Positions 1-5,914 of a stretch of 6,150 nt of DNA are shown here, in pieces. Both the position numbers and the translations under genes were made by a program. How positions within the stretch are numbered: the first letter of the stretch is position 1; each line of letters begins with the position of its first letter. The DNA lies in the NCBI GenBank assembly GCA_014380105.1, contig JACMKL010000556.1:1-6150 (forward strand), in the 5' to 3' direction. This stretch comes from Candidatus Melainabacteria bacterium. Its GTDB lineage: Bacteria > Cyanobacteriota > Vampirovibrionia > Obscuribacterales > Obscuribacteraceae. The notes under the pieces are model-generated. The model saw only the letters and a list, made by a program, of their open reading frames with translations, was not told the origin of the DNA and did not search any database.

Positions 1-372
1 AAATGCGGAAACTGCCAGAGCTTGAAGAAGCCAGAGCAGTTGATATCCAGACATCCCCATTCCGCACGTTGCAGAGATTTGATCAGCAGAAGTTTGAATG
101 GGGTGACTTGAGTTGTTTTTCTTGGGAGATGCTGGAAAGGAAAAGAGAGCTTTATCTAAGCGCCGTAAAAGGACCGTTTCCTAAGCCTCTAAAGCGTTGT
201 AAAGAAGAAGTTTGCGTGTTGTCTGACGCGCGCCCAAAAACGAGCGTCGCGCGAACGCTATTGTTATGAAAGCGCAACGCTAGCGCAGCTGTCGATTCAA
301 ACTTCGAAACACTATTAAGGCGCTGCTTTACGCGAGTTCAAAAGCTAGCACTCGCTACTGCGAAAGCTGTTT
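1..372. other. Left-edge region without a defensible gene
   Basis: Two plus-strand open frames enter from the left edge. One (bases 1-114) reads KCGNCQSL followed by a HPHSARC stretch, giving a CxxC...HxH...C arrangement that could be the end of a small zinc-binding domain before a TGA at 112-114. The other runs from base 3 to 269 and would give 88 residues, but its composition is not protein-like in any way I recognise, it has no visible ribosome binding site because its start lies at the edge, and its last part overlaps a hairpin. At most one of them can be real, and each could be the tail of a gene that begins outside the window. The remainder (270-372) is short-repeat-rich non-coding sequence between this and the convergent 849-residue gene, including a 6-base inverted repeat (332-337 with 350-355) that has no T-run. 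Confidence 0.3.
236..259 (-). terminator. Weak candidate intrinsic terminator of the 849-residue gene
   Basis: Read on the minus strand this is AGCGT, a 7-base loop, ACGCT, then CG and five T residues (the A-run at 236-240 on the plus strand). It lies about 114 bases past the stop codon of the minus-strand gene ending at 373 and points the right way. The stem is only five pairs, so it may be fortuitous. I found no better minus-strand terminator in 1-372. Confidence 0.27.
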
Positions 373-2922
373 TTAGGATTTGCTCGATGTTTCTGATTCG
401 GATGAAACTGGCCCGAGAAAAGCGAAGAGCGTGCATGCCAGCAAATACAACGTGGCAGAAACAGCGAGAATCGCGTTAATACCAATTGCTTGACCGAGGA
501 ACGTGAATACAGCAGAACCAAGCGCGTTGAAGCTAGAACTTACGCCCCACATCCATGGCACCAGCGACGAGTCTCTGCGCTTAACGGCTTCCATGCCCAG
601 CGAAACAGGAATGCCTGTGACGACTGACATAGCAAACGTAATTGCAGCACAAACAACAATGCGTGCTTCGAATGGAAGCGACATCAATGAAGTCAGTAAA
701 TTCGCCAGACCCGCAAAAGCAGCAATTAGCATCACACAGAGCCCAGCTCCAGCAATCACAAAAGAAGAGCGCTTAATCGGAATCAGCCCGGAAATAAAAG
801 ACCCAAGCGAGTAACCACCAAGCACTGCGACCAGCACAACGGCAAGCGAATATGTCGGTCCACCCACAAAGATTGAACACAGCTGAATAATTGCAACTTC
901 GAAAAGCAGGAAAGCAAAACCGCTTGTCGCGAAGAATGCCAATTCGGTAAGCACTGTTTTGGAAACAACTTTAGAGCGCAGTTTTACGATCGGGGCAAGG
1001 GCAAGAAACAGTGCGATTGCCAGCGTGATATAGACAGCTAGCGTTGTTTCCGAAACCCAGCGATAAGACCCGATTAGGCTCTGGATGCGAGCGATTTGGT
1101 AGAAATATGGCTTGTCGTCTGTGGAAGGCACCACATTGAATTCATAACTCGCAAGAAATTTCTTGCGTTCTTCCGGATTTGCAAATCCCAGTTGTTGGTA
1201 AATCACTTCTTCCGGCGCGACTCCTGGCGATGCTGTTGTTCTTCTGCCTGGATCGAACACCATGGCATTGCCATTTTCCTTGCACCAATCTCTAATTTTT
1301 TGAAGTTCTGGTTCAGTAAAAGGAGTTGGTTTTAAAACTGTATCAGTCCATTCGTTGCCGATTACAACGACATGTTTCCATGGCTCCTTAATGCCAATCT
1401 CGTCCAAAAATTCCAAATAAGTGACGAACATTTTCAGCCCCAACTGTGGAGGCTGAAAGCGCCAGTGCGTCAGGGATAAGAAACCATCCGGATTGAGCAT
1501 GCGGAAATAACTTCGCACCGCGTCGATGGTATACAGATAATTGTCGGAGTTTGCTAGCGCGCCAGAGGCTACAGCAGTGAGAGTATCTACGCCGCTTGCT
1601 TGAATTATGTCGTATGAGTGCCCTTTCTGCATCGACGCAAAGTGACGCGCTTCTTTGTTGTATATAGTTACTTTGGTTTTGTCAGTGCTCTTTAGCCAGG
1701 GCTGATAGCGAGCAGCTTCCGGGTCTCCCTCGCCCAACAGCAAGTGTTTGAATGTTGCCGGGTTGAGTTCGAGGACAGAAACTTTTGGAATACCAAAATA
1801 CTTAGCGATAATAATATCGATTCCGCCACCACCACCAATGACGAGAACGTCCTTGGCATCAGGCTTCATGATGTAAGGAGTAGCCCACAAGATATTTTTG
1901 AAAAACGAGTGGTCGTTGATATTTCCGTTAGCAGCAAACTGTCTTGTTGGCGCACTGCCATCAACAATGACGAGGCGACCTTCCATTTTTGGTCTGTCTT
2001 TGCTGAGCAAATAGCCGTACATCAAAGTCGCATTGTTGGTGAGCGTGGTTCCTGATGCGTCGATACGCGCAAGAGGATTCCAGTATGTCTGCTGAATTCC
2101 GTGAAATTCGTCTCTGAAAGCGTTTCGCAATACAGGTTCTTTATGTGAGCGAATGTCAAATCCGTATGTTTTTACAGCCCAACTCGGGTAGGCGAAAAGC
2201 GCAACTGTTACCAGGACGAATGCCGCTGACCACCCACCAATTGTGGGGAGAGAGAGATTTCCGGAGGCTTTTTGAAAAGCCAGAAAACCTATAAACCCGA
2301 GAGCTGATGCGGCTGCAATGGCACCGTAGCCTCCGAGTAATTCGAATGCGGAAGGAGTCAATGCAGCAGCGATGGCCGCGGCTGCGAGGTCGAAGAAGTA
2401 CACGCGAGTAGCCGGAATACTGCTGTTTGCTAGTACTCGGTTGATGCACAAACCTGCAAAAAAGAATGGGAATGCAAAAATCAAAAAATAAAGCGCTAGC
2501 GACGAGAGTCGCAAAATTGAGTGCAGGTCTGGATCATATGGATCCAGAGGCAGCCAGCAAAAGAGCAAAATTGCCACTGTGAGTAGCACCGAATACAGTG
2601 CCGCTTCCTTGGCAGCCGACTGCCACTGAATACGGTCACTTACATCAAAACCTTGCGCAACTTGACTTGTGGCGCCACTGCCATCGGCTTGTTCACCATC
2701 AGCAATACTTTTGCGGTCTGCCTGTTTGAGATAAAGGTAAGTGCCAGCAGCACCAAAACTGAGAATCACCATGGTGATGATCAGATTGATGAAGTGGTAA
2801 AAAACTTTGTAACCAATAAACTTGGTCAGTATGATTTCTACGCTCATTGTGGACGCGGCGATTGCGCACAATCCGCACAAGATCCACGCACTGTTGTCAA
2901 TTTTACCGGTGGAACTTTGCAT
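373..2922 (-). CDS. Membrane-embedded spermidine-synthase-like (SAM-fold) protein
   Basis: This 849-residue integral membrane protein sits in the inner membrane by inference. About seven hydrophobic segments (roughly residues 13-248) precede a large soluble domain (about 251-625), followed by six or seven more segments (about 626-837). The soluble domain has a Rossmann methyltransferase fold: glycine-rich loop VLVIGGGGGIDI at 359-370, the acid ending strand 2 (E385 in VLELN), YDIIQASGVDT at 437-447, NYLYTIDAVRSYF at 461-473 and STDDKPYFY at 600-608. The C-terminal bundle has FLLFEVAIIQ (671-680) and a VPWMWGVSS motif (788-796). This order matches the known family of membrane proteins annotated as spermidine synthases. 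True SpeE enzymes have catalytic aspartates in a D-x-x-D string after strand 4. Here the first is replaced (QASGVD), so I infer that it is probably not an aminopropyltransferase; the substrate is unknown. The start is the ATG at 2922, with a weak AGAAG 11 bases upstream. An internal start would lose the first membrane segment. It appears monocistronic. Confidence 0.85.
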   Translation of the reverse strand: MQSSTGKIDNSAWILCGLCAIAASTMSVEIILTKFIGYKVFYHFINLIITMVILSFGAAGTYLYLKQADRKSIADGEQADGSGATSQVAQGFDVSDRIQWQSAAKEAALYSVLLTVAILLFCWLPLDPYDPDLHSILRLSSLALYFLIFAFPFFFAGLCINRVLANSSIPATRVYFFDLAAAAIAAALTPSAFELLGGYGAIAAASALGFIGFLAFQKASGNLSLPTIGGWSAAFVLVTVALFAYPSWAVKTYGFDIRSHKEPVLRNAFRDEFHGIQQTYWNPLARIDASGTTLTNNATLMYGYLLSKDRPKMEGRLVIVDGSAPTRQFAANGNINDHSFFKNILWATPYIMKPDAKDVLVIGGGGGIDIIIAKYFGIPKVSVLELNPATFKHLLLGEGDPEAARYQPWLKSTDKTKVTIYNKEARHFASMQKGHSYDIIQASGVDTLTAVASGALANSDNYLYTIDAVRSYFRMLNPDGFLSLTHWRFQPPQLGLKMFVTYLEFLDEIGIKEPWKHVVVIGNEWTDTVLKPTPFTEPELQKIRDWCKENGNAMVFDPGRRTTASPGVAPEEVIYQQLGFANPEERKKFLASYEFNVVPSTDDKPYFYQIARIQSLIGSYRWVSETTLAVYITLAIALFLALAPIVKLRSKVVSKTVLTELAFFATSGFAFLLFEVAIIQLCSIFVGGPTYSLAVVLVAVLGGYSLGSFISGLIPIKRSSFVIAGAGLCVMLIAAFAGLANLLTSLMSLPFEARIVVCAAITFAMSVVTGIPVSLGMEAVKRRDSSLVPWMWGVSSSFNALGSAVFTFLGQAIGINAILAVSATLYLLACTLFAFLGPVSSESETSSKS

Positions 2923-2937
2923 TCAAAATTTTTCTTC

Positions 2938-2955
2938 TGTGGTGATAACGCCACA
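2938..2955. promoter_or_regulatory. Operator-like 18-base dyad at the predicted start site
   Basis: On the minus strand the sequence reads TGTGGCGTTATCACCACA. The five outer pairs are perfect, and a sixth pair reforms further in (the G and C flanking the TTAT centre) after one mismatch. It lies directly downstream of the TACAAT -10 candidate and 16 bases from the ATG of the 849-residue gene. It could be a repressor-type binding site covering the transcription start, or a small hairpin in the leader. No protein to bind it is encoded in this window. Confidence 0.28.
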
Positions 2956-2961
2956 ATTGTA
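2956..2961 (-). promoter_or_regulatory. -10 box candidate for the 849-residue membrane protein gene
   Basis: On the minus strand this is TACAAT, one base from the sigma-70 consensus. It would put the transcription start near 2949 and give a leader of about 27 bases. No convincing -35 box sits 16-18 bases upstream (the sequence there is close to CAGTAC), so either an activator is needed or the true promoter lies elsewhere. Confidence 0.3.
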
Positions 2962-3154
2962 GACTACTTGCGCAACTAGTACTGACCACTCAGCAAGCTT
3001 CGACGATGCAGGTTTGCCTGGCCAACAGACATACTAAACGAAAGCTGAAGAGAGGCTTGCCAGCAGGTTATCCGAAGTCCGCGCCGCCTTACTGACAGAC
3101 CGAAAAGAGTTTCTTAAACAGCCATTAATCCCAGTGCGAGCTGTGTTAGCCGCG

Positions 3155-3373
3155 CTAGCAGTGGTATAAAAACGTCGCACCTGATTCAGACTTAATACGA
3201 GCATATGCGCCAGACATAAGGGTTTCCCCCACATGAAAACGGTCGCCAAGGTTTTCCAAATCGCTCCAAACGCATAAACCACCGATATCCAGAGCACCCC
3301 AATTTTGCATACCGCCACCCGCGACAACCCTATACCTGTGTGCAACAGAGGATAACAAAGCGCCAGTTATCAA
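3155..3373 (-). CDS. Doubtful small ORF of 72 residues
   Basis: An open frame of 72 residues from a TTG start, or 51 residues from an internal ATG that follows a GGTGG stretch. In its favour, by eye count about 40 percent of codons begin with G, which is typical of coding sequence, and the middle of the protein (from MQNWGALDIGG on) has a plausible residue mix. Against it, the start codon is rare, the reading frame matches no family I recognise, a second minus-strand frame overlaps it, and the same stretch contains inverted repeats better explained as RNA structure. It could also be a remnant of a decayed gene. It would be transcribed towards the 849-residue gene, ending 233 bases short of that gene's start. 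Confidence 0.2.
   Translation of the reverse strand: MITGALLSSVAHRYRVVAGGGMQNWGALDIGGLCVWSDLENLGDRFHVGETLMSGAYARIKSESGATFLYHC
3162..3170 (+). promoter_or_regulatory. Extended -10 promoter candidate
   Basis: The string TGGTATAAA fits an extended -10 element (TG, one base, TATAAA), which can work without a good -35 box. It would start a transcript near 3177, running through the downstream hairpins to the orphan gene or ending near 3420. The sequence is AT-rich locally, so a chance match is possible. Confidence 0.22.
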
Positions 3374-3420
3374 GAGTGAATCTAACGCGCTTGTGCGTAT
3401 AGATTCTCAGTGTTTCTTTT
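3177..3420 (+). ncRNA. Hypothetical structured leader or small RNA
   Basis: This is a speculative transcript bounded by the extended -10 box at 3162-3170 and a T-rich stretch (TGTTTCTTTT, 3411-3420) that follows the hairpin at 3378-3406. Two more inverted repeats (3234-3255 and 3351-3371) fall inside it. It matches no RNA family I can recognise. If the T-rich stretch does not terminate transcription, the same structures form a leader of about 400 bases for the orphan gene starting at 3573. Confidence 0.17.
3378..3406 (+). repeat. Eleven-pair hairpin upstream of the orphan gene
   Basis: The arm GAATCTAACGC (3378-3388) pairs with GCGT plus TAGATTC (3395-3398 and 3400-3406), with a single bulged A at 3399 and a 6-base loop. 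The plus strand then reads TCAG followed by a T-rich run with interruptions. It resembles an imperfect intrinsic terminator or an attenuator stem on the plus strand. On the minus strand nothing T-rich follows. Confidence 0.45.
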
Positions 3421-3559
3421 AAATCAAAATTTCCTTCCGGAGTCCGCTTAGGTTCACCCTTAGCCATTCGCACTCATCACAGCTGATTCTTCAACTCGCC
3501 TCACGCGTGTCGGGAGAATATCGCTTGTTGCAGATTCAGCCTAAGACAGTCTCACAATC

Positions 3560-3564
3560 AGGAG
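3560..3564 (+). promoter_or_regulatory. Ribosome binding site that fixes the orphan gene start
   Basis: AGGAG lies 8 bases before the ATG at 3573, an ideal spacing. An upstream in-frame GTG at 3507 would add 22 residues but has no such site, and the extra residues look like translated leader, so the ATG is preferred. Confidence 0.75.
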
Positions 3565-3572
3565 ACCGACCA

Positions 3573-4355
3573 ATGAACCAACCCATTCAGCAACAGCTTG
3601 CCGATGTGGGCACTCGCTCCGACGCACTCTTCACACGAATCGAACAGCTTGCTTTCGAACTCGATGAGAAGACTTACGCCGCGATCGAAGATGACCTCGT
3701 AGCTTCGCTCGAAACTCTCGCCATCGCCACCGACCTCACCGAACTTGCCGCGCTCGAAGAGCACGCTGTCAGTGAAATCGCCACCGACGGGTCCCAGGCT
3801 CCCAAGGAAGAATTTTCTCTCCTCGGCATGCTGCAGGACTTCTTCAGTGGTGTTCCGGTGATTTCTGCTCTTATCTCCAACGAAACACTCGCCGCCAAAG
3901 ACACACCGAAAGCCGAAAGCGATTGCTGTGTCGACGAGGAGGAACCCTGTATGAACAAGAACATCGCCCCACCCGCGGATACCACCCAAGCCGAAAAGAA
4001 AAAGCCGCTTGCCCAGGACCCGCAGATCACCATCTGTATCGCTCCTTCCACCAGCGAATACTTCAAGGACAAGACGAAGACGGACCCCAAGGATGTGAAT
4101 CCGACCGGCAACTCCCGCCCCGCCGTCCACGAACACCTCAACGTCGCCGGCGCCTCGCCCGAAATCGAAGACGAAGGTGGTCTCTGTGACGTCGACGAAA
4201 ACGGTGCGTACACCTGCATCATCGTCCCATCGCACAAAGACCTCGCCTCGTCGCTTCTGAAGGGCGCTCGTCGCATGCTCGGCTTCTCGGAGAAGGCTCT
4301 CGGCAACGCCGAAGCCAAGCTTCCCAAGAAGGACGACAAGGACGGCTCGCAGTAA
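3573..4355 (+). CDS. Uncharacterised acidic 260-residue protein
   Basis: I do not recognise this protein. It has no signal peptide and no clear membrane span, so it is probably cytoplasmic. Residues 1-70 are predicted-helical and rich in Glu, Leu and Ala. Residues 81-101 (FSLLGMLQDFF to SALI) form a hydrophobic or amphipathic stretch. Residues 105-205 are low-complexity, charged and proline-containing, probably disordered. The end (225-260) is a basic helix followed by a Lys/Asp tail. Six cysteines (118, 119, 126, 155, 205, 215) cluster in the disordered part. ITICIAPST (152-160) and YTCIIVPSH (213-221) look like a short repeat. DVDENGAY (206-213) resembles the start of an EF-hand or dockerin calcium loop but lacks the final acid. 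Codons end in C or G more often than in the second half of hisS (by eye), which suggests high expression or different ancestry. It stands alone, with its own ribosome binding site and a strong terminator. That the protein is real is likely; its function is unknown. Confidence 0.75.
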   Translation: MNQPIQQQLADVGTRSDALFTRIEQLAFELDEKTYAAIEDDLVASLETLAIATDLTELAALEEHAVSEIATDGSQAPKEEFSLLGMLQDFFSGVPVISALISNETLAAKDTPKAESDCCVDEEEPCMNKNIAPPADTTQAEKKKPLAQDPQITICIAPSTSEYFKDKTKTDPKDVNPTGNSRPAVHEHLNVAGASPEIEDEGGLCDVDENGAYTCIIVPSHKDLASSLLKGARRMLGFSEKALGNAEAKLPKKDDKDGSQ

Positions 4356-4391
4356 GCGCGGAGTAACCGCCGTCGAGTGAGCACGGTCGCA

Positions 4392-4401
4392 TAGTCGACT
4401 A
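4392..4401. repeat. Perfect 10-base palindrome
   Basis: TAGTCGACTA reads the same on both strands and lies between the orphan gene's stop and its terminator. It could be a small protein-binding site or chance; nothing else links it to a function. Confidence 0.3.
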
Positions 4402-4408
4402 GACACTG

Positions 4409-4452
4409 AATCGAGGGATAGACGCCGACCTGGTATCTATTCCTCGATTTTT
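4409..4452 (+). terminator. Strong intrinsic terminator of the orphan gene
   Basis: AATCGAGGGATAGA (4409-4422) pairs with TCTATTCCTCGATT (4436-4449), 14 pairs including one G-U, around a 13-base loop. A T-run follows at 4448-4452. There is no A-run before the left arm, so it acts on the plus strand only. It separates the orphan gene from hisS, which therefore needs its own promoter. Confidence 0.85.
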
Positions 4453-4480
4453 AAACTGCCTTACTACTATTTAGTATAAT
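4451..4480 (+). promoter_or_regulatory. hisS promoter
   Basis: TATAAT at 4475-4480 is a perfect -10 box. TTAAAC at 4451-4456, 18 bases upstream, is a weak -35 box that overlaps the end of the terminator T-run. The predicted start near 4487 gives a leader of about 89 bases with two tiny inverted repeats (GTTG/CAAC at 4509-4520, GCGC/GCGC at 4524-4537). No T-box specifier layout or other riboswitch is visible in it. Confidence 0.55.
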
Positions 4481-4575
4481 ATCAATGACGTGTCCATAAT
4501 GTATGCTTGTTGCACACAACGCAGCGCCAGAGAGCGCGGCAATTTCAGTACGCAGCAAAATGAGGCGAGGCGACA

Positions 4576-5892
4576 ATGACAGAGTCAGGTGGCAAATCCA
4601 ATAGCGAACAACTCAGCCTGACGCCACCGCGAGGCATGCGCGATTTGCTGCCGAGAGAGACCGCACTGCGCGACTGGGCAACGCGCGTCATTCTGGACAC
4701 ATACGAACATTTCGGATTTTCGCGTATCGAGACACCAGCCCTTGAGCACATCCAAAATCTAAAAGGCGGCGAAGGCGGAGAGAACCTCAAACTCATTTAC
4801 GAAGTTTTGAAGCGTGGCGATAAGCTCGATAAGGCTATCTCAGGGGGAAACCCTAATCGCGGCGATTTAGCCGATCTCGGGCTACGTTTTGACCTGACGG
4901 TTCCTCTCGTTCGTTATTTTTGCAACAACCAGAACGATTTGCTCTATCCACTGAAAGCCATTCAAATCGGCGCCGTCTGGCGCGCTGAGGCACCGCAAGT
5001 CGGTCGCTTTCGTCAATTCACACAATGCGACATCGATATTTTAGGAGTGAAGTCCGCAGTAGCAGAGATGGAGTTGTTGACCGCGTCTTCAGCAGCATTG
5101 CTCAATTTAGGATTCAATGATTTCCGCATTCGTATCAATGATCGCCGCTTGTTGACCGCGCTTGTAGAACATTGTGGTTTTACAGGGCGATTTGACCCTG
5201 TCTTCATTGCTATCGACAAGCTAGACAAAATTGGCATAAAGGGCGTATCTAAAGAGCTCGTCGAAAATGGCCATGCGGAAGAAACTGTCACGAAATTGGC
5301 GAATATTTTGGAGAAAGCTCCGCCAGAAGGAACGAATCTTGCCGAATTCAAAGCCACGCTCAACCGCGAAGATCTAGACGCTGTCTTCAAATCACTCGAA
5401 GATGTTATTGCAGCAATCGAAGCGACTGCGGAGAGCAAATACGATGTTATCTTCGATCCGACTCTAGTTAGAGGAATGGGATACTACACAGGTGCCATCT
5501 TCGAAATCGGCATGAAGGGCTACTCTTATTCAATGGGTGGCGGTGGACGCTACGACAACATGGTCGGAAAATTTTCAGGACGCGAAGTTCCGGCTTGCGG
5601 ATTTTCGATCGGATTCGAGCGTATCATCGGTGTTTTACTCGACCAGGGTGTCACGCCAAAGGACGGACGCGAAAAGCTCGCTTTGATTTTTGACCCTGAT
5701 CGCGATAGTGGTAGGGACGTCATGCAAGCAGCTGCAAAGTTGCGAGAACAAGGCTTTAGCGTTGCTGTTCATCCGCGCAAAAAAGACATGAAAAAACAAC
5801 TCGATGCTTTCATGGCTCAAGATTTTGCAAAATTCGTGCCGTTTCGCGGTGACATCAACAATCTTGAAATCAAGCCACTGAGTAAGCCGTAA
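4576..5892 (+). CDS. hisS: Histidyl-tRNA synthetase
   Basis: A cytoplasmic class II synthetase that joins histidine to tRNA-His using ATP, 438 residues (E. coli HisS has 424). In order: the entry motif TPPRGMRDLLP (16-26), FDLTVPLVR (105-113), motif 2 VWRAEAPQVGRFRQF (134-148) followed by QCDIDILG (150-157), the histidine-specific RGMGYYTGAIFE (299-310), GGGGRYD (321-327), motif 3 GFSIGFERI (342-350) and an anticodon-binding domain from about 367. The QCDIDI string marks the branch closer to the eukaryotic and archaeal enzymes. Two points are odd. Motif 2 has EAPQVGR where ERPQKGR is usual, although the ATP-binding WR arginine is kept. The anticodon domain stops soon after LEIKPL, about 20 residues before the usual end. 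The ATG at 4576 is supported by GAGG 5 bases upstream; the ATG at 4560 is out of frame. The gene is transcribed alone from its own promoter. Confidence 0.96.
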   Translation: MTESGGKSNSEQLSLTPPRGMRDLLPRETALRDWATRVILDTYEHFGFSRIETPALEHIQNLKGGEGGENLKLIYEVLKRGDKLDKAISGGNPNRGDLADLGLRFDLTVPLVRYFCNNQNDLLYPLKAIQIGAVWRAEAPQVGRFRQFTQCDIDILGVKSAVAEMELLTASSAALLNLGFNDFRIRINDRRLLTALVEHCGFTGRFDPVFIAIDKLDKIGIKGVSKELVENGHAEETVTKLANILEKAPPEGTNLAEFKATLNREDLDAVFKSLEDVIAAIEATAESKYDVIFDPTLVRGMGYYTGAIFEIGMKGYSYSMGGGGRYDNMVGKFSGREVPACGFSIGFERIIGVLLDQGVTPKDGREKLALIFDPDRDSGRDVMQAAAKLREQGFSVAVHPRKKDMKKQLDAFMAQDFAKFVPFRGDINNLEIKPLSKP

Positions 5893-5914
5893 GTGTTAAC
5901 TGCGTATGCTTAGT

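Larger units (their letters stand above)
2962..3559. other. Long divergent intergenic region with several hairpins
   Basis: This spacer separates the minus-strand membrane gene from the plus-strand orphan gene. No tRNA, RNase P, SRP or tmRNA signature is visible on either strand. It contains four inverted repeats: TGTTAGC/GCTAGCA around a 3-base loop (3144-3160, one G-U), GAAAAC/GTTTTC (3234-3255), GATAAC/GTTATC with a 9-base loop (3351-3371), and an 11-pair hairpin at 3378-3406. Two overlapping minus-strand frames (3155-3373 and 3034-3345) are open; the former is listed separately as a doubtful gene. I see no convincing promoter within 100 bases of the orphan gene's start, so its transcript may begin further upstream and carry these structures as a leader. 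Confidence 0.5.

Noticed and set aside
115..122. T-run as a plus-strand terminator for a gene ending at 114
   Set aside because: The only stem before it is four pairs with a long loop, too weak to call.
3196..3203. TAATACGA, resembling the start of a T7 phage promoter
   Set aside because: Only the first eight bases match; the rest of the phage promoter is absent.
3034..3345. Minus-strand frame of 103 residues in the intergenic region
   Set aside because: It starts at a TTG without a ribosome binding site, overlaps a better frame, and its residue content looks random.
3507..3572. GTG at 3507 as start of the orphan gene
   Set aside because: No ribosome binding site precedes it, whereas AGGAG sits 8 bases before the ATG at 3573.
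3558..4406. Long minus-strand open frames (282 and 236 residues) opposite the orphan gene
   Set aside because: They arise because C/G-ending codons on the plus strand leave the opposite strand short of stops. Their residue mix (Phe, Val, Gly, Arg or Ser rich) is unlike a folded protein, and the plus frame has the ideal ribosome binding site and terminator.
4487..4575. T-box or histidine leader peptide in front of hisS
   Set aside because: The leader is about 89 bases, has no run of His codons, no terminator/antiterminator pair and only four-base stems.
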